Assembly: GCA_016342755.1 (NCBI GenBank)
Contig: JAEINS010000017.1
Span: forward strand, 27,671 to 91,670
Length of the DNA stretch: 64,000 bases
Direction: 5' to 3'
Source: Melioribacteraceae bacterium
GTDB lineage: Bacteria > Bacteroidota > Ignavibacteria > Ignavibacteriales > Melioribacteraceae
Shown here: positions 27,945-37,731 of the stretch, piece by piece
How positions within the stretch are numbered: position 1 is the stretch's first letter
How the letters are laid out: each line of letters begins with the position of its first letter
Made by a program: the position numbers and the translations under genes
The notes under the pieces: model-generated
Told to the model about the DNA's origin: nothing
What the model saw: only the letters and a program-made list of their open reading frames with translations
Database searches by the model: none

Positions 27945-30014
27945 TTATGGCAACAATAACATTTTTTTAGTAATTACAAAGTTTGCACCTTCAGTATCTT
28001 TAAATCTTACATTATAGAAATAAACACCGCCGGCAACTTTTGCACCCATACTGTTTGTAGCATTCCATCTTACAGTATGTGTTCCAGCTCTAAGATCGCC
28101 AGAGAATAAATGTGTTACTTCCTGACCAAGTATATTATAAATATTTACATCAACTCTTGCCTGATTAGGAGTAAAGAATTTGATTTCTGTACTTGGGTTA
28201 AATGGATTTGGATAGTTTTGTAAAACTTCAAATGCAACAGGAATAACATCTAAAATAGTTTCGACAGAAACTATTTGATCTAAATTATACATTTCAACTT
28301 CATAAATTCTCGCAACATTTCCACCGCCAATTTCAGGAGCGGAAAGATATAAAACTACACTATCGCAATTAACTGATGTTCCAGCGTTATCTAATGAATG
28401 GTAAGTAATTCCATCTTCATTATCTTCTCTAGAATCAAATACTTCCCATGCACCTGTAGCTGTATTATGAACTCTTAATTCAAAATCACCAGTATTCATA
28501 CTTCCACCTTCACCACCAGCAGAAGCGTGATATACAACAATTTGGTTAATATCTTTTGCGGCTTCAAAACCATATGTAACCCACATAGGAACTGCACCTG
28601 AGTTGTCACACCATTTTGTATTCATTTTACCATCAATACTATGTTCTGGAGCTTCTGCAGCCCAGTTACAAGAATTTAATGAATTACCGGTAACACCAGT
28701 ACGGGCTAAGTTTTCTTCGAATGTTAACTCAACTGGATCTATAGAAGCAACACCGCCTGATAAGTCTTCAATATTTAATGTGAATGTACCAGCTTCAGAT
28801 GCTTTAACAGATAATTTTTGAGAAGTACCTGTTTGATCCCAAACTAATGGATTAGCCCATGTTAAACCACCATTTACTGAAAACTGAATATTGCCATCTG
28901 CTGAAACTTGAATTTCAGCATCTGTAGATACCATTGGGTATCCTTGTGCATTTTCAAAGTATAATGTATAATCTACTTGTCGGTCTTGTGCTAATATCTT
29001 GTCTAAGCCAGCTACAAATTCTACTTGTGTAACAGAACCGGCATTTTCATCTAAACTGCCATACATTTGCGCTAAGAACCAGAAATCACTCCAGCTTTCA
29101 ACTGGGAATAATTGAGGCTCAAATCTTAAAGTATGAACTCCGGGAGTTACATATTGTTCAAATACATCACCAGTTAATAATGTTCTTTTTGTTAAACCAG
29201 CAATACATGCACCAGTTCTACCTTGTGTAATATATGTAGTGTCATAACCGTAGTTATAAGGAACATTATTAAATTCCAAATATTCAGAACAATCTTCTAC
29301 ATAAGGGCTAAATGTATAAACTTCGGTACCGTCTACAGTAAATTTAACTTCAACTTCATTAGTTCCATACTCTCCACCGCCTCTTCCCCAGAAAAGAATA
29401 TTTTTATCAACAATATCACCAGGTACTAAGAAATTTGAATTTTCCCATCTGCTTTCTCCCTGCTCTGAAAGAACACCGGCTGCTTGAGCAATGTTTGTAA
29501 TCCAGTCAACTGACTGAATATTTTCGTCTGGAGTAATTACTAAGTCTAATGTTCCGTATAAAGAAGTTCCCCACCAGGTTCCAACCCATAACATTATTTT
29601 AGAACTATCTTCAATAAGACCTTTGTATGCAGTAATATCTTCAATATATACAGCGCTATCGCCATAAGGAGTATAACCAGAGGCTATTGTAGTTCTGCTG
29701 CCAAACTTATTTTCTAGCATTAATTCAAATCCGTGTGAATAAGGATCTAATAATGAATCGCCACCCGGATGGGTAGGAGAATAAATAGTTAATGCAAATT
29801 CAATTTTCACATTCTGTGTTAAATCAGTAGTAATACCCATATCTATAAAATGTTTTTTTGCTTCTCTACCATCACCACGAATTAATAATGGATCTGGACT
29901 TACATATGGATCATTTCTAAATGCTTCTTGTTCAAAAACTCTTATTGTTTCTTGAGCAAACATTGAACCGCCTAAGAATAAAAGAGTCAAAAATAATGTT
30001 AAACATCTTTTCAT
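27945..30014 (-). CDS. Divergent PNGase F-like glycoamidase with F5/8C domain and T9SS sorting domain
   Basis: A 689-residue secreted protein with signal peptide (MKRCLTLFLTLLFLGGSMFAQ). Residues about 50-300 follow the two-domain layout of PNGase F, which cuts whole N-glycans from asparagine. An LDPYSHGFELMLEN segment (D90) sits where PNGase F has its catalytic WDR Asp, then SGYTPYG and WVGTWWG. A GRGGGEYGTNEVEVKF strand with candidate glutamates (215, 220), VYTFSPYVEDC and RTGACIAG (cf. GWCPG) complete it. The match is weaker than in the paralogue at 38977-41022. A middle beta domain, an F5/8-type C sugar-binding domain (about 450-600) and a sorting domain (LQNYPNPFNPSTE) follow. The ATG at 30014 is chosen over 30029 because GAGG lies upstream and it begins the signal peptide. 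Confidence 0.65.
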   Translation of the reverse strand: MKRCLTLFLTLLFLGGSMFAQETIRVFEQEAFRNDPYVSPDPLLIRGDGREAKKHFIDMGITTDLTQNVKIEFALTIYSPTHPGGDSLLDPYSHGFELMLENKFGSRTTIASGYTPYGDSAVYIEDITAYKGLIEDSSKIMLWVGTWWGTSLYGTLDLVITPDENIQSVDWITNIAQAAGVLSEQGESRWENSNFLVPGDIVDKNILFWGRGGGEYGTNEVEVKFTVDGTEVYTFSPYVEDCSEYLEFNNVPYNYGYDTTYITQGRTGACIAGLTKRTLLTGDVFEQYVTPGVHTLRFEPQLFPVESWSDFWFLAQMYGSLDENAGSVTQVEFVAGLDKILAQDRQVDYTLYFENAQGYPMVSTDAEIQVSADGNIQFSVNGGLTWANPLVWDQTGTSQKLSVKASEAGTFTLNIEDLSGGVASIDPVELTFEENLARTGVTGNSLNSCNWAAEAPEHSIDGKMNTKWCDNSGAVPMWVTYGFEAAKDINQIVVYHASAGGEGGSMNTGDFELRVHNTATGAWEVFDSREDNEDGITYHSLDNAGTSVNCDSVVLYLSAPEIGGGNVARIYEVEMYNLDQIVSVETILDVIPVAFEVLQNYPNPFNPSTEIKFFTPNQARVDVNIYNILGQEVTHLFSGDLRAGTHTVRWNATNSMGAKVAGGVYFYNVRFKDTEGANFVITKKMLLLP

Positions 30015-30059
30015 AATGTGATACCTCATAAAAATGAATAGTTAGTTAGTTGTGTATAT

Positions 30060-31127
30060 TTAGAAAAAAAGACTTACACCGTAAGAATGTGTACCTCCAA
30101 ATGTTTCGTGTTCTCTGTATGAGTAACCTACTTTCCAGCCTTGATTGTATAACATATAAGAGTGGAAACCTACTCCAAGAGTTAGTCCGTATTCAGATTC
30201 GTTCATAAATAAAGCCTTGTATCCGCCAGAGAAAGATATATTGCCAACTCCCGCAAATAACATTGTATATATTGCACCTATGTTTACAGATTCACTGTTG
30301 TTGTTTGGATGAAGCGCATCAACAGCAACTTGTAATTTGTGCATACCTTCGTTTAATACTGTTAGTGAAATACCTAATCTAAATATTAAAGGCAGTTCCC
30401 ATTCGTTTAATCTATACTGACCTTCAACATCTTCATAATCGCCCGATTGGTTAGGTGTGGGATCAATAGGCTGTAGTAAATCAAACCCATCATATTTCAT
30501 TCTGGTTCCATAGTTAGAAACACTCATTCCAATATTTAATCCATCTTCCATTTTATTTGTTGGACTAAAAAATCCAGTGTTTATCAAAACACCCATATCA
30601 AGAGCAATTGCAGAAGCTGTAGAATGCCAGATTGATGAAGAAATAAATTTAGCCGCTGCACCAAAGGAAAACCATGTAGCAAGTCTTCTTGAGAATGCTA
30701 GCGAAACTGATATATCAGATGCTGAAAAGGATTCGCCTGTTCCGTTTTGCATAGACATTGTAGTAACGTCCATGTCACCATAATCAACACCAACAATGCC
30801 AATACCAATGGTTCCTAAATCACCTAGTCTGAATGCTGCAGATGCAAATGTTGTGTTTATATCGGCAAACCAAGGCTGATAGGCAAACATTACTTCGCCA
30901 TTTTTAACATTAGACAAACCGGCTGGATTCCAATAGATTGCAGAAGCATCGTTAGCAATACTTGTAAACGCATCTCCCATTGAGTTTCCGGTTGTTCCAT
31001 AACCAATTTCTAAAAAGTTAGCCGTAGTTGTACCAACCCTATAAGGTTCCTGCGCAGATATAGCTGAACAAAAACTTATAAATAATATTAACAATAACTT
31101 TGGGTTTAAGGCTTTATAAAAATTCAC
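30060..31127 (-). CDS. PorV/PorQ-family outer-membrane beta-barrel protein
   Basis: A 355-residue barrel with signal peptide (ending SAISAQ). Its start ANFLEIGYGTTGNSMGDAF, then NDASAIYWNPAGLS, is the hallmark of the PorV/PorQ (UPF0164, FadL-like) group. PorV in T9SS shuttles sorted cargo to the attachment complex. It ends in an aromatic C-terminal strand (YGVSLFF). The gene lies between a T9SS-sorted 1158-residue protein and a T9SS-sorted PNGase-like protein, downstream of a TonB receptor. A dedicated role in displaying or gating those proteins is inferred. The start is a GTG at 31127 with GAGGT eight bases upstream (31136-31140). Confidence 0.8.
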   Translation of the reverse strand: MNFYKALNPKLLLILFISFCSAISAQEPYRVGTTTANFLEIGYGTTGNSMGDAFTSIANDASAIYWNPAGLSNVKNGEVMFAYQPWFADINTTFASAAFRLGDLGTIGIGIVGVDYGDMDVTTMSMQNGTGESFSASDISVSLAFSRRLATWFSFGAAAKFISSSIWHSTASAIALDMGVLINTGFFSPTNKMEDGLNIGMSVSNYGTRMKYDGFDLLQPIDPTPNQSGDYEDVEGQYRLNEWELPLIFRLGISLTVLNEGMHKLQVAVDALHPNNNSESVNIGAIYTMLFAGVGNISFSGGYKALFMNESEYGLTLGVGFHSYMLYNQGWKVGYSYREHETFGGTHSYGVSLFF

Positions 31128-31167
31128 TTTAGATTACCTCAATATTTTTAAACTTTTATGATAGTTC

Positions 31168-34100
31168 TTATTTAAGAACTGCAAATTTTCCAATTTTCTC
31201 TTCTCCGGTTACATCAGATTTAACTTGATATATATAAATACCGGATGCAATTTCTAACCCTTCTCTTGTTAGCATATCCCAATGAACCGATCCGCGATCC
31301 GAAGAATTTTCTACAATAATTTCATCCACAAAAACACCGCTCATTGTAAATATTTTAATTTTACATGCTGCCGGTATATTCGTAAAAAGAAGTCTTCTCT
31401 GCTGATTCATTCCATTTATTTGCAGTGCTGGTTCCATAGAGTTTGTAGCTATATATGGATTAGGAACAACTTTTATATCATCCATTTTTTCATTCAAGTC
31501 TTCTTTAACTACTTCAATAGCCGGATCAATTGTAAATATTATAGAATCTCTTTCTGATAATAACGAGTTGAACACTACTCTGTAAACATCATTTGAGCCA
31601 GGCATTTCACTATCTTCAACATCTGCAAAACTGATACTGAAAATAGTTCCGCCCCATCTAATTTTAGCTCCATCAATCACATAATGACCAACTAAAATTT
31701 CATCAACATCCTTATTAAAATCACCATTTCCATCTACATCATGGAGAAGTAAATCACATCGAGGATTTGTACCATCTTCATTTTCAAATGATTTATTAGC
31801 CACATAAAAATTGAAAGATTGATCAGTTAATAATTTTGAAGCAACAATTGTTTTTTCGTCAGTACCTTTTAAATATCTTGTATAATTAATCTGAGTAGTT
31901 GTTTCTTCAGTATTATCTGTAAACACAATCTCATACTCCCACGGGAAGAATGTTGACTGACTATAACTTGGGGTAATTTTAATAGGAGAATCTCCAACTA
32001 CCCATCCTGTTTTTTCTACAACTATTCCCGGACTTGCTACGCTTGGAGTAAACGCAAATTGTATTCCATCAAAAATACTTGTAACAACTTCTTTTCCAAT
32101 AGGATAGATATAATGCTGTTCCGGCGAACCATCATATTTTTGTTCAACAAGCAGATCGCGTTTATTATTTGTACTGTCTGAATTTTCTAAAAATAATCTA
32201 AATTCATTTCCATCAGTAATATTAAAAACTTCAATTCCACTAGTTGCAAACTTCATATCATAAGCTGATCTTCTATCAAGATAATTTAGGCTTGCAACTT
32301 CAGTTGAATGAAATAAAACTTTATATTTATTGCCAGGTTTAGCATTAACATGATCTAATAATTCTACTTTTATAGGATTGCCATGTAAAGTATTATCCTC
32401 TTCAATTTCTGTTTCCATTTTAATTGCCGGAGGTACATAACCAGCAGCCATTGGAGTAGGTTTCATAATTGCAACATTAATACCTGTATTTCTAATACTT
32501 CCATATTCATCAAGATCAAGAATAGTAGAGTTTTCGTAAGGAGTAATTCCTTCGCCAACATTCTTAACACCATAATCGTAAGCAACTAAAGCATAATAAT
32601 ATGTTTCACCATTTTTAACATCTTCATCAATATAGAAATGTTCAATTCCAGTATCATTTCCTAAATAATAAGCCATACCATCTACAAGACCAAAATCTGT
32701 AAATCCTTTTTTGTTATTAACTATATCGCACTGATAAATAGGTTTCTTTAATGTTGCTTCTCCAAAACCGTTTGTTATAACTTCCGGATCTTTGAAGTTC
32801 TTATCAGTTGCCTTATATAGTTTGTAACCTTCAAAATCATTTATGTTTTGTAATAATGGTTCTTTCGAAAATTTATCAGCAACATTATTCCATGATAAAA
32901 TAACTTTGCCATCACCAGCTGTTGCTGTTAAAGTTGGCATCAACGGAGGAGTTGCAAAACGATAATCTCTCTCGTAGATAACCTGTACAACTTCTTTTTT
33001 TCTAGAAAGTGAAGGAACTTCAGGCTCTATGTTTCCATAAGTTATATAATCATAAGAATGAAGAATGGACATCGAAATTCTTTCTGTTCTCCCTTTATAT
33101 AGTGGAAAAGGGGATGCCGCAAAAAATTCTACAAGATTCTCTATATCGCCACTAAAAGATTCTTTTCTACCAGAACTCATTAGTTTTAAACAAACATCAT
33201 CATTATAAAACCAAGGTCCGTCTGTTTCCGGAACTCCAAACATTACAAATGTTGTTAAACCAATCATATCCGATTCACTTACATCCGTTACAGCAAAGTT
33301 TGGTTCACTTCCAAAACCATCAATGAAATCTGGTTTATGATTACATTCAGTACCGTTGGCATCCGGACCATCATAATGCAGATCAAGCGGTCCTACTCCG
33401 TCTGTACCTAAATCGTCACCATAAAATTCTTCCTTCTGATACACACCATCACCATTTTCATCATTTCCGTCTAACCAGTCGCCATCCTCATCAGCATCCC
33501 AGTGAGGTTTAGGTTCACCATAAGCTCTTTTATATTTTTCTATATCGTAAATACCTTCGGTCGGATTATCATAAAATGCTACCGCGGTATTATCTCTTTT
33601 TTCATCAATAATACCGTCATCATCATTATCAATTCCATCATCAGAAATACCAGGGCTTTCTAAGAAAGCAAAACCCATTATGCCCGGCTGTTCTCCTTTT
33701 TCACCAATCATATCAATATCCCAGGAAAAAGCCAAATCCAGATAATCGTCGAAATATCCTAAATCATCCGTCGGTTCGTTGCTCCCAATTCCATTATCAA
33801 TCCAGAATCCAAATGCTGTTTCTGGCAGATCATATTCTGAAATATTTGCAATTGAATATTCCCAGAAAATTGCATCCTGCGTTTGAGGATTGTTCCACTG
33901 CATACCGCGTGTTTCAACTCTTAATCCTAAACCGCCCCAGGGTTTTCCAAACTGCGAAGTTATATCAGGGTTTTTGTCACCAATTTTAACTCCCGGTCTA
34001 GGGAAGTATTTTAATCTGCTTGAAGGTTGTATATACTCTAAATCCTGTGCATCATTTGCAACAAAGTATGTTTCAAGATCGGCGTATACAATTCCTTTAC

Positions 34101-34644
34101 CAAATCTGCCATTCCAGTATCCCGGCCAGATAAGCTGATTCCCACTTGCAGGCCAGCCATTTGCAGGCCATGAAGTTGGAATATTACTCATTGCAACATA
34201 TTCATTATCATCATTAAGATAACCCCGTACCGGTTCAAAACCATAAACCACATCTCCGGCTAAACTTCTATCCATTCCTTCTCTATAAGAAGTCTGAACA
34301 AAATAGAGTGTATCGATGTTTGGATCAGTACTCCATGGATCCGGAATAGAATCGTTTTTAATTTTTACTTTACTTCCCAATATAAGAGCAACACCGTCAG
34401 TCATTGCCTGTCCGGTATGATCATTTGGCCATTTTGAATATTGTGTACCGCAGCATTTTGAAAGTTCAGTTGTATTTTTGAAATATAGAAATACTCTATT
34501 ACCAGACATATATCCGTCTTTTCTAACACCAATATCACCAGCCGGATCATCTGGACCTTCATACAATTTACCTTGTGCTGAGATAACACATGTCAAAATT
34601 AATTGAAGAAATAGAATTAAGTAAAAACCTGTGTTTCTTCTCAT
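31168..34644 (-). CDS. Large T9SS-sorted surface protein paired with the TonB receptor
   Basis: A 1158-residue secreted protein with signal peptide (MRRNTGFYLILFLQLILTCVISAQ). Residues about 20-560 form a large unrecognised domain with Asp-rich segments (DDGIDNDDDGIIDEK, DENGDGVYQKEEF) likely to bind calcium. A fibronectin type III-like domain (about 570-690) and further beta domains follow. The end is a T9SS-type C-terminal domain (VVPNPYIATN, then SGIYIYQVKSD...GKFAVLK). It lies directly between a SusC-like receptor and a PorV-like barrel. No SusD gene is present, so it is a candidate surface glycan-binding partner of the receptor, by inference. The ATG at 34644 is preferred because AAAGGAT lies upstream; 34668 is an in-frame alternative. 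Confidence 0.7.
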   Translation of the reverse strand: MRRNTGFYLILFLQLILTCVISAQGKLYEGPDDPAGDIGVRKDGYMSGNRVFLYFKNTTELSKCCGTQYSKWPNDHTGQAMTDGVALILGSKVKIKNDSIPDPWSTDPNIDTLYFVQTSYREGMDRSLAGDVVYGFEPVRGYLNDDNEYVAMSNIPTSWPANGWPASGNQLIWPGYWNGRFGKGIVYADLETYFVANDAQDLEYIQPSSRLKYFPRPGVKIGDKNPDITSQFGKPWGGLGLRVETRGMQWNNPQTQDAIFWEYSIANISEYDLPETAFGFWIDNGIGSNEPTDDLGYFDDYLDLAFSWDIDMIGEKGEQPGIMGFAFLESPGISDDGIDNDDDGIIDEKRDNTAVAFYDNPTEGIYDIEKYKRAYGEPKPHWDADEDGDWLDGNDENGDGVYQKEEFYGDDLGTDGVGPLDLHYDGPDANGTECNHKPDFIDGFGSEPNFAVTDVSESDMIGLTTFVMFGVPETDGPWFYNDDVCLKLMSSGRKESFSGDIENLVEFFAASPFPLYKGRTERISMSILHSYDYITYGNIEPEVPSLSRKKEVVQVIYERDYRFATPPLMPTLTATAGDGKVILSWNNVADKFSKEPLLQNINDFEGYKLYKATDKNFKDPEVITNGFGEATLKKPIYQCDIVNNKKGFTDFGLVDGMAYYLGNDTGIEHFYIDEDVKNGETYYYALVAYDYGVKNVGEGITPYENSTILDLDEYGSIRNTGINVAIMKPTPMAAGYVPPAIKMETEIEEDNTLHGNPIKVELLDHVNAKPGNKYKVLFHSTEVASLNYLDRRSAYDMKFATSGIEVFNITDGNEFRLFLENSDSTNNKRDLLVEQKYDGSPEQHYIYPIGKEVVTSIFDGIQFAFTPSVASPGIVVEKTGWVVGDSPIKITPSYSQSTFFPWEYEIVFTDNTEETTTQINYTRYLKGTDEKTIVASKLLTDQSFNFYVANKSFENEDGTNPRCDLLLHDVDGNGDFNKDVDEILVGHYVIDGAKIRWGGTIFSISFADVEDSEMPGSNDVYRVVFNSLLSERDSIIFTIDPAIEVVKEDLNEKMDDIKVVPNPYIATNSMEPALQINGMNQQRRLLFTNIPAACKIKIFTMSGVFVDEIIVENSSDRGSVHWDMLTREGLEIASGIYIYQVKSDVTGEEKIGKFAVLK

Positions 34645-34687
34645 ATTTATTATCCTTTTATTCATCATTTTCTTACTATTCTTCTAA

Positions 34688-37417
34688 TTAAAATGAAATA
34701 TCAATTCCTAACTTAACTTCTCTAGGAGGCGCGTACATAGCCGGATTCTTAATTGCATCGTAATAATCATTGAAATCACTTTTATGCGCCTGTACTTCTG
34801 TTTCTCTAACAATTCTTTGATATGCTTTACCAGAATTTGAATAAACCGCTTCTTCCAGTAATGAATCGAACAAATTGTATACAAGCAGATTTAACTTTAC
34901 ATCAAACAGATCACTTGTATAAATATTATAAAACGCCCTTAAATCAACTTGGAATTTACTTGGTCTATCCGAATTGTTATAATCAAGATTTATTTTTGAT
35001 AAGGTACTTTCTATTAATGGATCCCATGTATATGGTGTTCCAGAATTATAATATGCGGTTACGGTTGCGCCATAAACAGGTGCTGAATAACTTACAGAAG
35101 CATTTATTGTATGTCTCTGATCCCAGCCCATTCTAAATAATTCATTTACCGGATCAAGATTTCCACCTGCCCTGTCAAATGTCTGGTCAGGCTGATCTGC
35201 ATTTCCTCTTGTATATTGAAGTGTATAATTCATGTAAAACGCGAAATTATCAATTACATAATCATATTTTATTTCTAATCCTTTAACATTTCCATAATCA
35301 AGATTTGTATATAAACCATATCTTATTTGGTTATATGTATAAAGTATTTTTGTTCCCAGTAAATCGTATATATCTCTATAATAAACAGCTACTTCCACAC
35401 TCATACCTTCTACAATCTGCTGCCATAAACCTATTTCATACTGCACAGTTTTTTGAGGCTTTAGTGTTGGATTTCCCATTTTTGTTTCTAAATCAATTGG
35501 TGAAACCATAAACATTGGATTTGAGTAAAGGTACGATAATGGCGGCATTTGGTAGAAATGTCCATATGCAAATCTTAATAAGGCTGCATCACCTAATTGA
35601 TAACTTAATCCTAAACGCGGACTAACTTGTAAATAAGTATCCGCATCAACGTAATCACTATATTTTGAAGAGTTAGGATCATCAAATCTAATTTGGTTTG
35701 CCGGATTACGCCAGTCAGTGGGATATTTTGTGTTAGGATCAAAATAATCTAAACGTGCGCCAAAGTTGATTACCATATCGTCATATTCCATTTTATCCTG
35801 AATATACCATGCAGCTTCAATTGGTTTAGCGTTTATTTTTGAGGCATAAAATGTTGAATCACTTAATACCATAGGTTCGTAATATGGAAATAGATATCCG
35901 CCAGTTGAATCATAGATCATTATATTATCTTGACCAGTAGTCTCATATTTATTTCTGATACTTACACTATAAGAATCGTAATCATGCTGTGTAAAAGATA
36001 ATCCGGTTTTTATAACATGGTTTTTATGAATCATCCAGGTAAAGTCTAATTTACCTAGATAATCTTTGGTTGTACTTTCCCACCAGCCTTTATCTTGTCC
36101 GCCAGTTACAAAACCAGGATCGCTTCTTCTATATTTATCGCTTACATATCTTGAGTCAGTTGGAGAATCGTATAAATGATATCCTCTATCATTTTCAACC
36201 ATTGAAGCTTTAAATTCATAAAACATTTCATTGTTTAAGGAATGATTTATTTGTAGGGCGAACATATCAGATTCACTAAAACTTTTACCTAAACCATTGG
36301 GATTATATTTCCAATTGTGACTATAAGAACCGTTTTCACTCCAGTTTCGTGTAAAGGTAAATGAAGAACGCATACCTACAAAAGGTTTAAAAGCAAGTTT
36401 TGTGTAAACACTATAGTTTTCCTCAGTATTCATGCTTACAAAATCACCAGTACCGCTTTTTTCAGAATGCCATGTTTCTTCTGCTTCTCTAAATCGAGAA
36501 TAATCGCTTTCACGAAACATATCGATACCGCTTAAATGATTTTTTCTATCCTGATATCTTCCGTTAACAACAAATGATAAAAGGTTTTTAACAATTGGTC
36601 CGCTTAAATAAGCTTTATAGTCAACGTTTCTATGAATGTTACCTTCATCAATACCAATGAATATGTCATCATTACTTGTTAAATAGTTTGAGGCTGATCC
36701 GGAAACAGATCCTTCGAAAGTGTTTTGACCATCTTTAGTTACTGCGTTTACAATCCCAGACATCGCACTGCCGTACTCAGCATTAAACGTACCTGTTATA
36801 ACTTCAACTTCCTGTATAACATCAGTTTCAACATTTACATTTCTTCTTTCTTTATTGAAACTATCGTCCACAATCATACCGTCAATCATATAAGAAACTT
36901 CAGATGCGCGGCCACCTCTAAAATGCCCGGCAACAACACCGCTCTGCATATTTACTACATCTGTCAGATTTTCAACAGGAAGTGCTTTAATCTGATCAGT
37001 ATTAACATTACGGATAGAACTTGTCTGATCTTTTTTCATTGAAACTTTATCGGCAATAACAACTACTTCTTCTCCCAACTCAATATTAGCTTCGTTCATT
37101 TCAACATCAATTGTAAGAGTTCTGTTTACAGAAACATTAATATCTTTCATTACAAAAGTTGCGAAACCAAGCATTCTTACTAATAAATTATATTTGCCCG
37201 GAGGAACATTAATTATCGAAAAATCACCTTCAAAATCCGTTGCAGCACCATAATGTGTACCTTCAATAAACACGTTTGCCTGTATTAATGGCTCACCAGT
37301 TTTGGCGTCTTTAACATTACCGGAAATTTTCCCAGTCTGCCCGTAAGACACTGAACATAAAACCAAAATAAAAAGAACTATTGTAAACTTTTTATAATCA
37401 GATTGTAACAATTTCAT
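34688..37417 (-). CDS. SusC-like TonB-dependent outer-membrane receptor
   Basis: A 909-residue receptor with signal peptide (ending CSVSYGQ). It opens with a carboxypeptidase-regulatory-like beta domain (GNVKDAKTGEPLIQANVFIEG ... about 30-115). A plug follows with DVVNMQSGVVAGHFRGGRASEVSYMIDG, then IQEVEVITGTFNAEYGSAMSGIVN (about 130-230). A 22-strand barrel runs to a terminal aromatic strand (REVKLGIDISF). It should import oligosaccharides across the outer membrane using TonB energy. It is the first gene of a minus-strand unit with the 1158-residue T9SS protein, the PorV-like barrel and the PNGase-like protein. A promoter with an overlapping near-palindrome lies 77-116 bases upstream. Confidence 0.88.
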   Translation of the reverse strand: MKLLQSDYKKFTIVLFILVLCSVSYGQTGKISGNVKDAKTGEPLIQANVFIEGTHYGAATDFEGDFSIINVPPGKYNLLVRMLGFATFVMKDINVSVNRTLTIDVEMNEANIELGEEVVVIADKVSMKKDQTSSIRNVNTDQIKALPVENLTDVVNMQSGVVAGHFRGGRASEVSYMIDGMIVDDSFNKERRNVNVETDVIQEVEVITGTFNAEYGSAMSGIVNAVTKDGQNTFEGSVSGSASNYLTSNDDIFIGIDEGNIHRNVDYKAYLSGPIVKNLLSFVVNGRYQDRKNHLSGIDMFRESDYSRFREAEETWHSEKSGTGDFVSMNTEENYSVYTKLAFKPFVGMRSSFTFTRNWSENGSYSHNWKYNPNGLGKSFSESDMFALQINHSLNNEMFYEFKASMVENDRGYHLYDSPTDSRYVSDKYRRSDPGFVTGGQDKGWWESTTKDYLGKLDFTWMIHKNHVIKTGLSFTQHDYDSYSVSIRNKYETTGQDNIMIYDSTGGYLFPYYEPMVLSDSTFYASKINAKPIEAAWYIQDKMEYDDMVINFGARLDYFDPNTKYPTDWRNPANQIRFDDPNSSKYSDYVDADTYLQVSPRLGLSYQLGDAALLRFAYGHFYQMPPLSYLYSNPMFMVSPIDLETKMGNPTLKPQKTVQYEIGLWQQIVEGMSVEVAVYYRDIYDLLGTKILYTYNQIRYGLYTNLDYGNVKGLEIKYDYVIDNFAFYMNYTLQYTRGNADQPDQTFDRAGGNLDPVNELFRMGWDQRHTINASVSYSAPVYGATVTAYYNSGTPYTWDPLIESTLSKINLDYNNSDRPSKFQVDLRAFYNIYTSDLFDVKLNLLVYNLFDSLLEEAVYSNSGKAYQRIVRETEVQAHKSDFNDYYDAIKNPAMYAPPREVKLGIDISF

Positions 37418-37493
37418 CAGCTATTTATCCTTTGGTTAACTTTAATTTTATTCAAAAAATAGAATAGAACAATACATTTAATTTTTCCGATAC

Positions 37494-37522
37494 AATATAA
37501 AATTTCCTTTGTTTATTTTCAA
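37494..37522 (-). promoter_or_regulatory. Putative sigma-70-type promoter of the TonB-receptor operon
   Basis: On the minus strand, TTGAAA (37522-37517) and TATATT (37499-37494) are separated by exactly 17 bases, each matching five of six consensus positions. It lies 77 bases upstream of the receptor start. The -35 box lies inside the near-palindrome at 37511-37533. The primary sigma factor of this lineage may prefer other boxes, so this is a candidate only. Confidence 0.45.
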
Positions 37523-37533
37523 TGAAAATTTAC
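37511..37533 (-). promoter_or_regulatory. Candidate shared operator, copy 1 (TonB operon)
   Basis: Near-palindrome with arms ATTTTC and GAAAAT around a 3-base centre, flanked by GTTT on one side and TTTAC on the other. Very similar sites occur at 55976-55998 and 49433-49453, all in the same orientation upstream of minus-strand genes. It overlaps the -35 box here, as expected for a repressor site. The ROK repressor gene next door is the obvious candidate regulator. Confidence 0.5.
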
Positions 37534-37731
37534 TCACTCTATGTATTTTTTTATTCAAACTATTTAATCACGTTTTTTAATAGTTTCAGCCTTAATTATT
37601 CATGTTTTATTATAATTATAACATAATTTTGTTGTGTTTTATCGCTTTCGAACTTAACTACATATCAGTTTATTTTCTCTGCGATAATATGAAATAAGGG
37701 ATTTTATCCTAAATTCAACTGATTTTAATAA

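Larger units (their letters stand above)
37418..37731. other. 314-base intergenic region between the ROK repressor gene and the TonB operon
   Basis: Non-coding, very AT-rich leader. The part nearest the receptor gene carries the promoter and operator candidates described separately. The rest holds a TTATAATTATAA palindrome near 37609-37620 and no convincing ORF, terminator or RNA structure. The ROK gene upstream ends at 37732 with no clear terminator, so some read-through into the operon is possible. Confidence 0.6.

Noticed and set aside
31168..34644. Calling this protein a SusD homologue
   Set aside because: No tetratricopeptide-like SusD pattern or lipoprotein signal is visible; it is beta-rich with a T9SS end.
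34822..35136. Open frames antisense to the TonB receptor and other long genes
   Set aside because: They lie wholly inside well-supported genes on the other strand, have odd composition and no family features.
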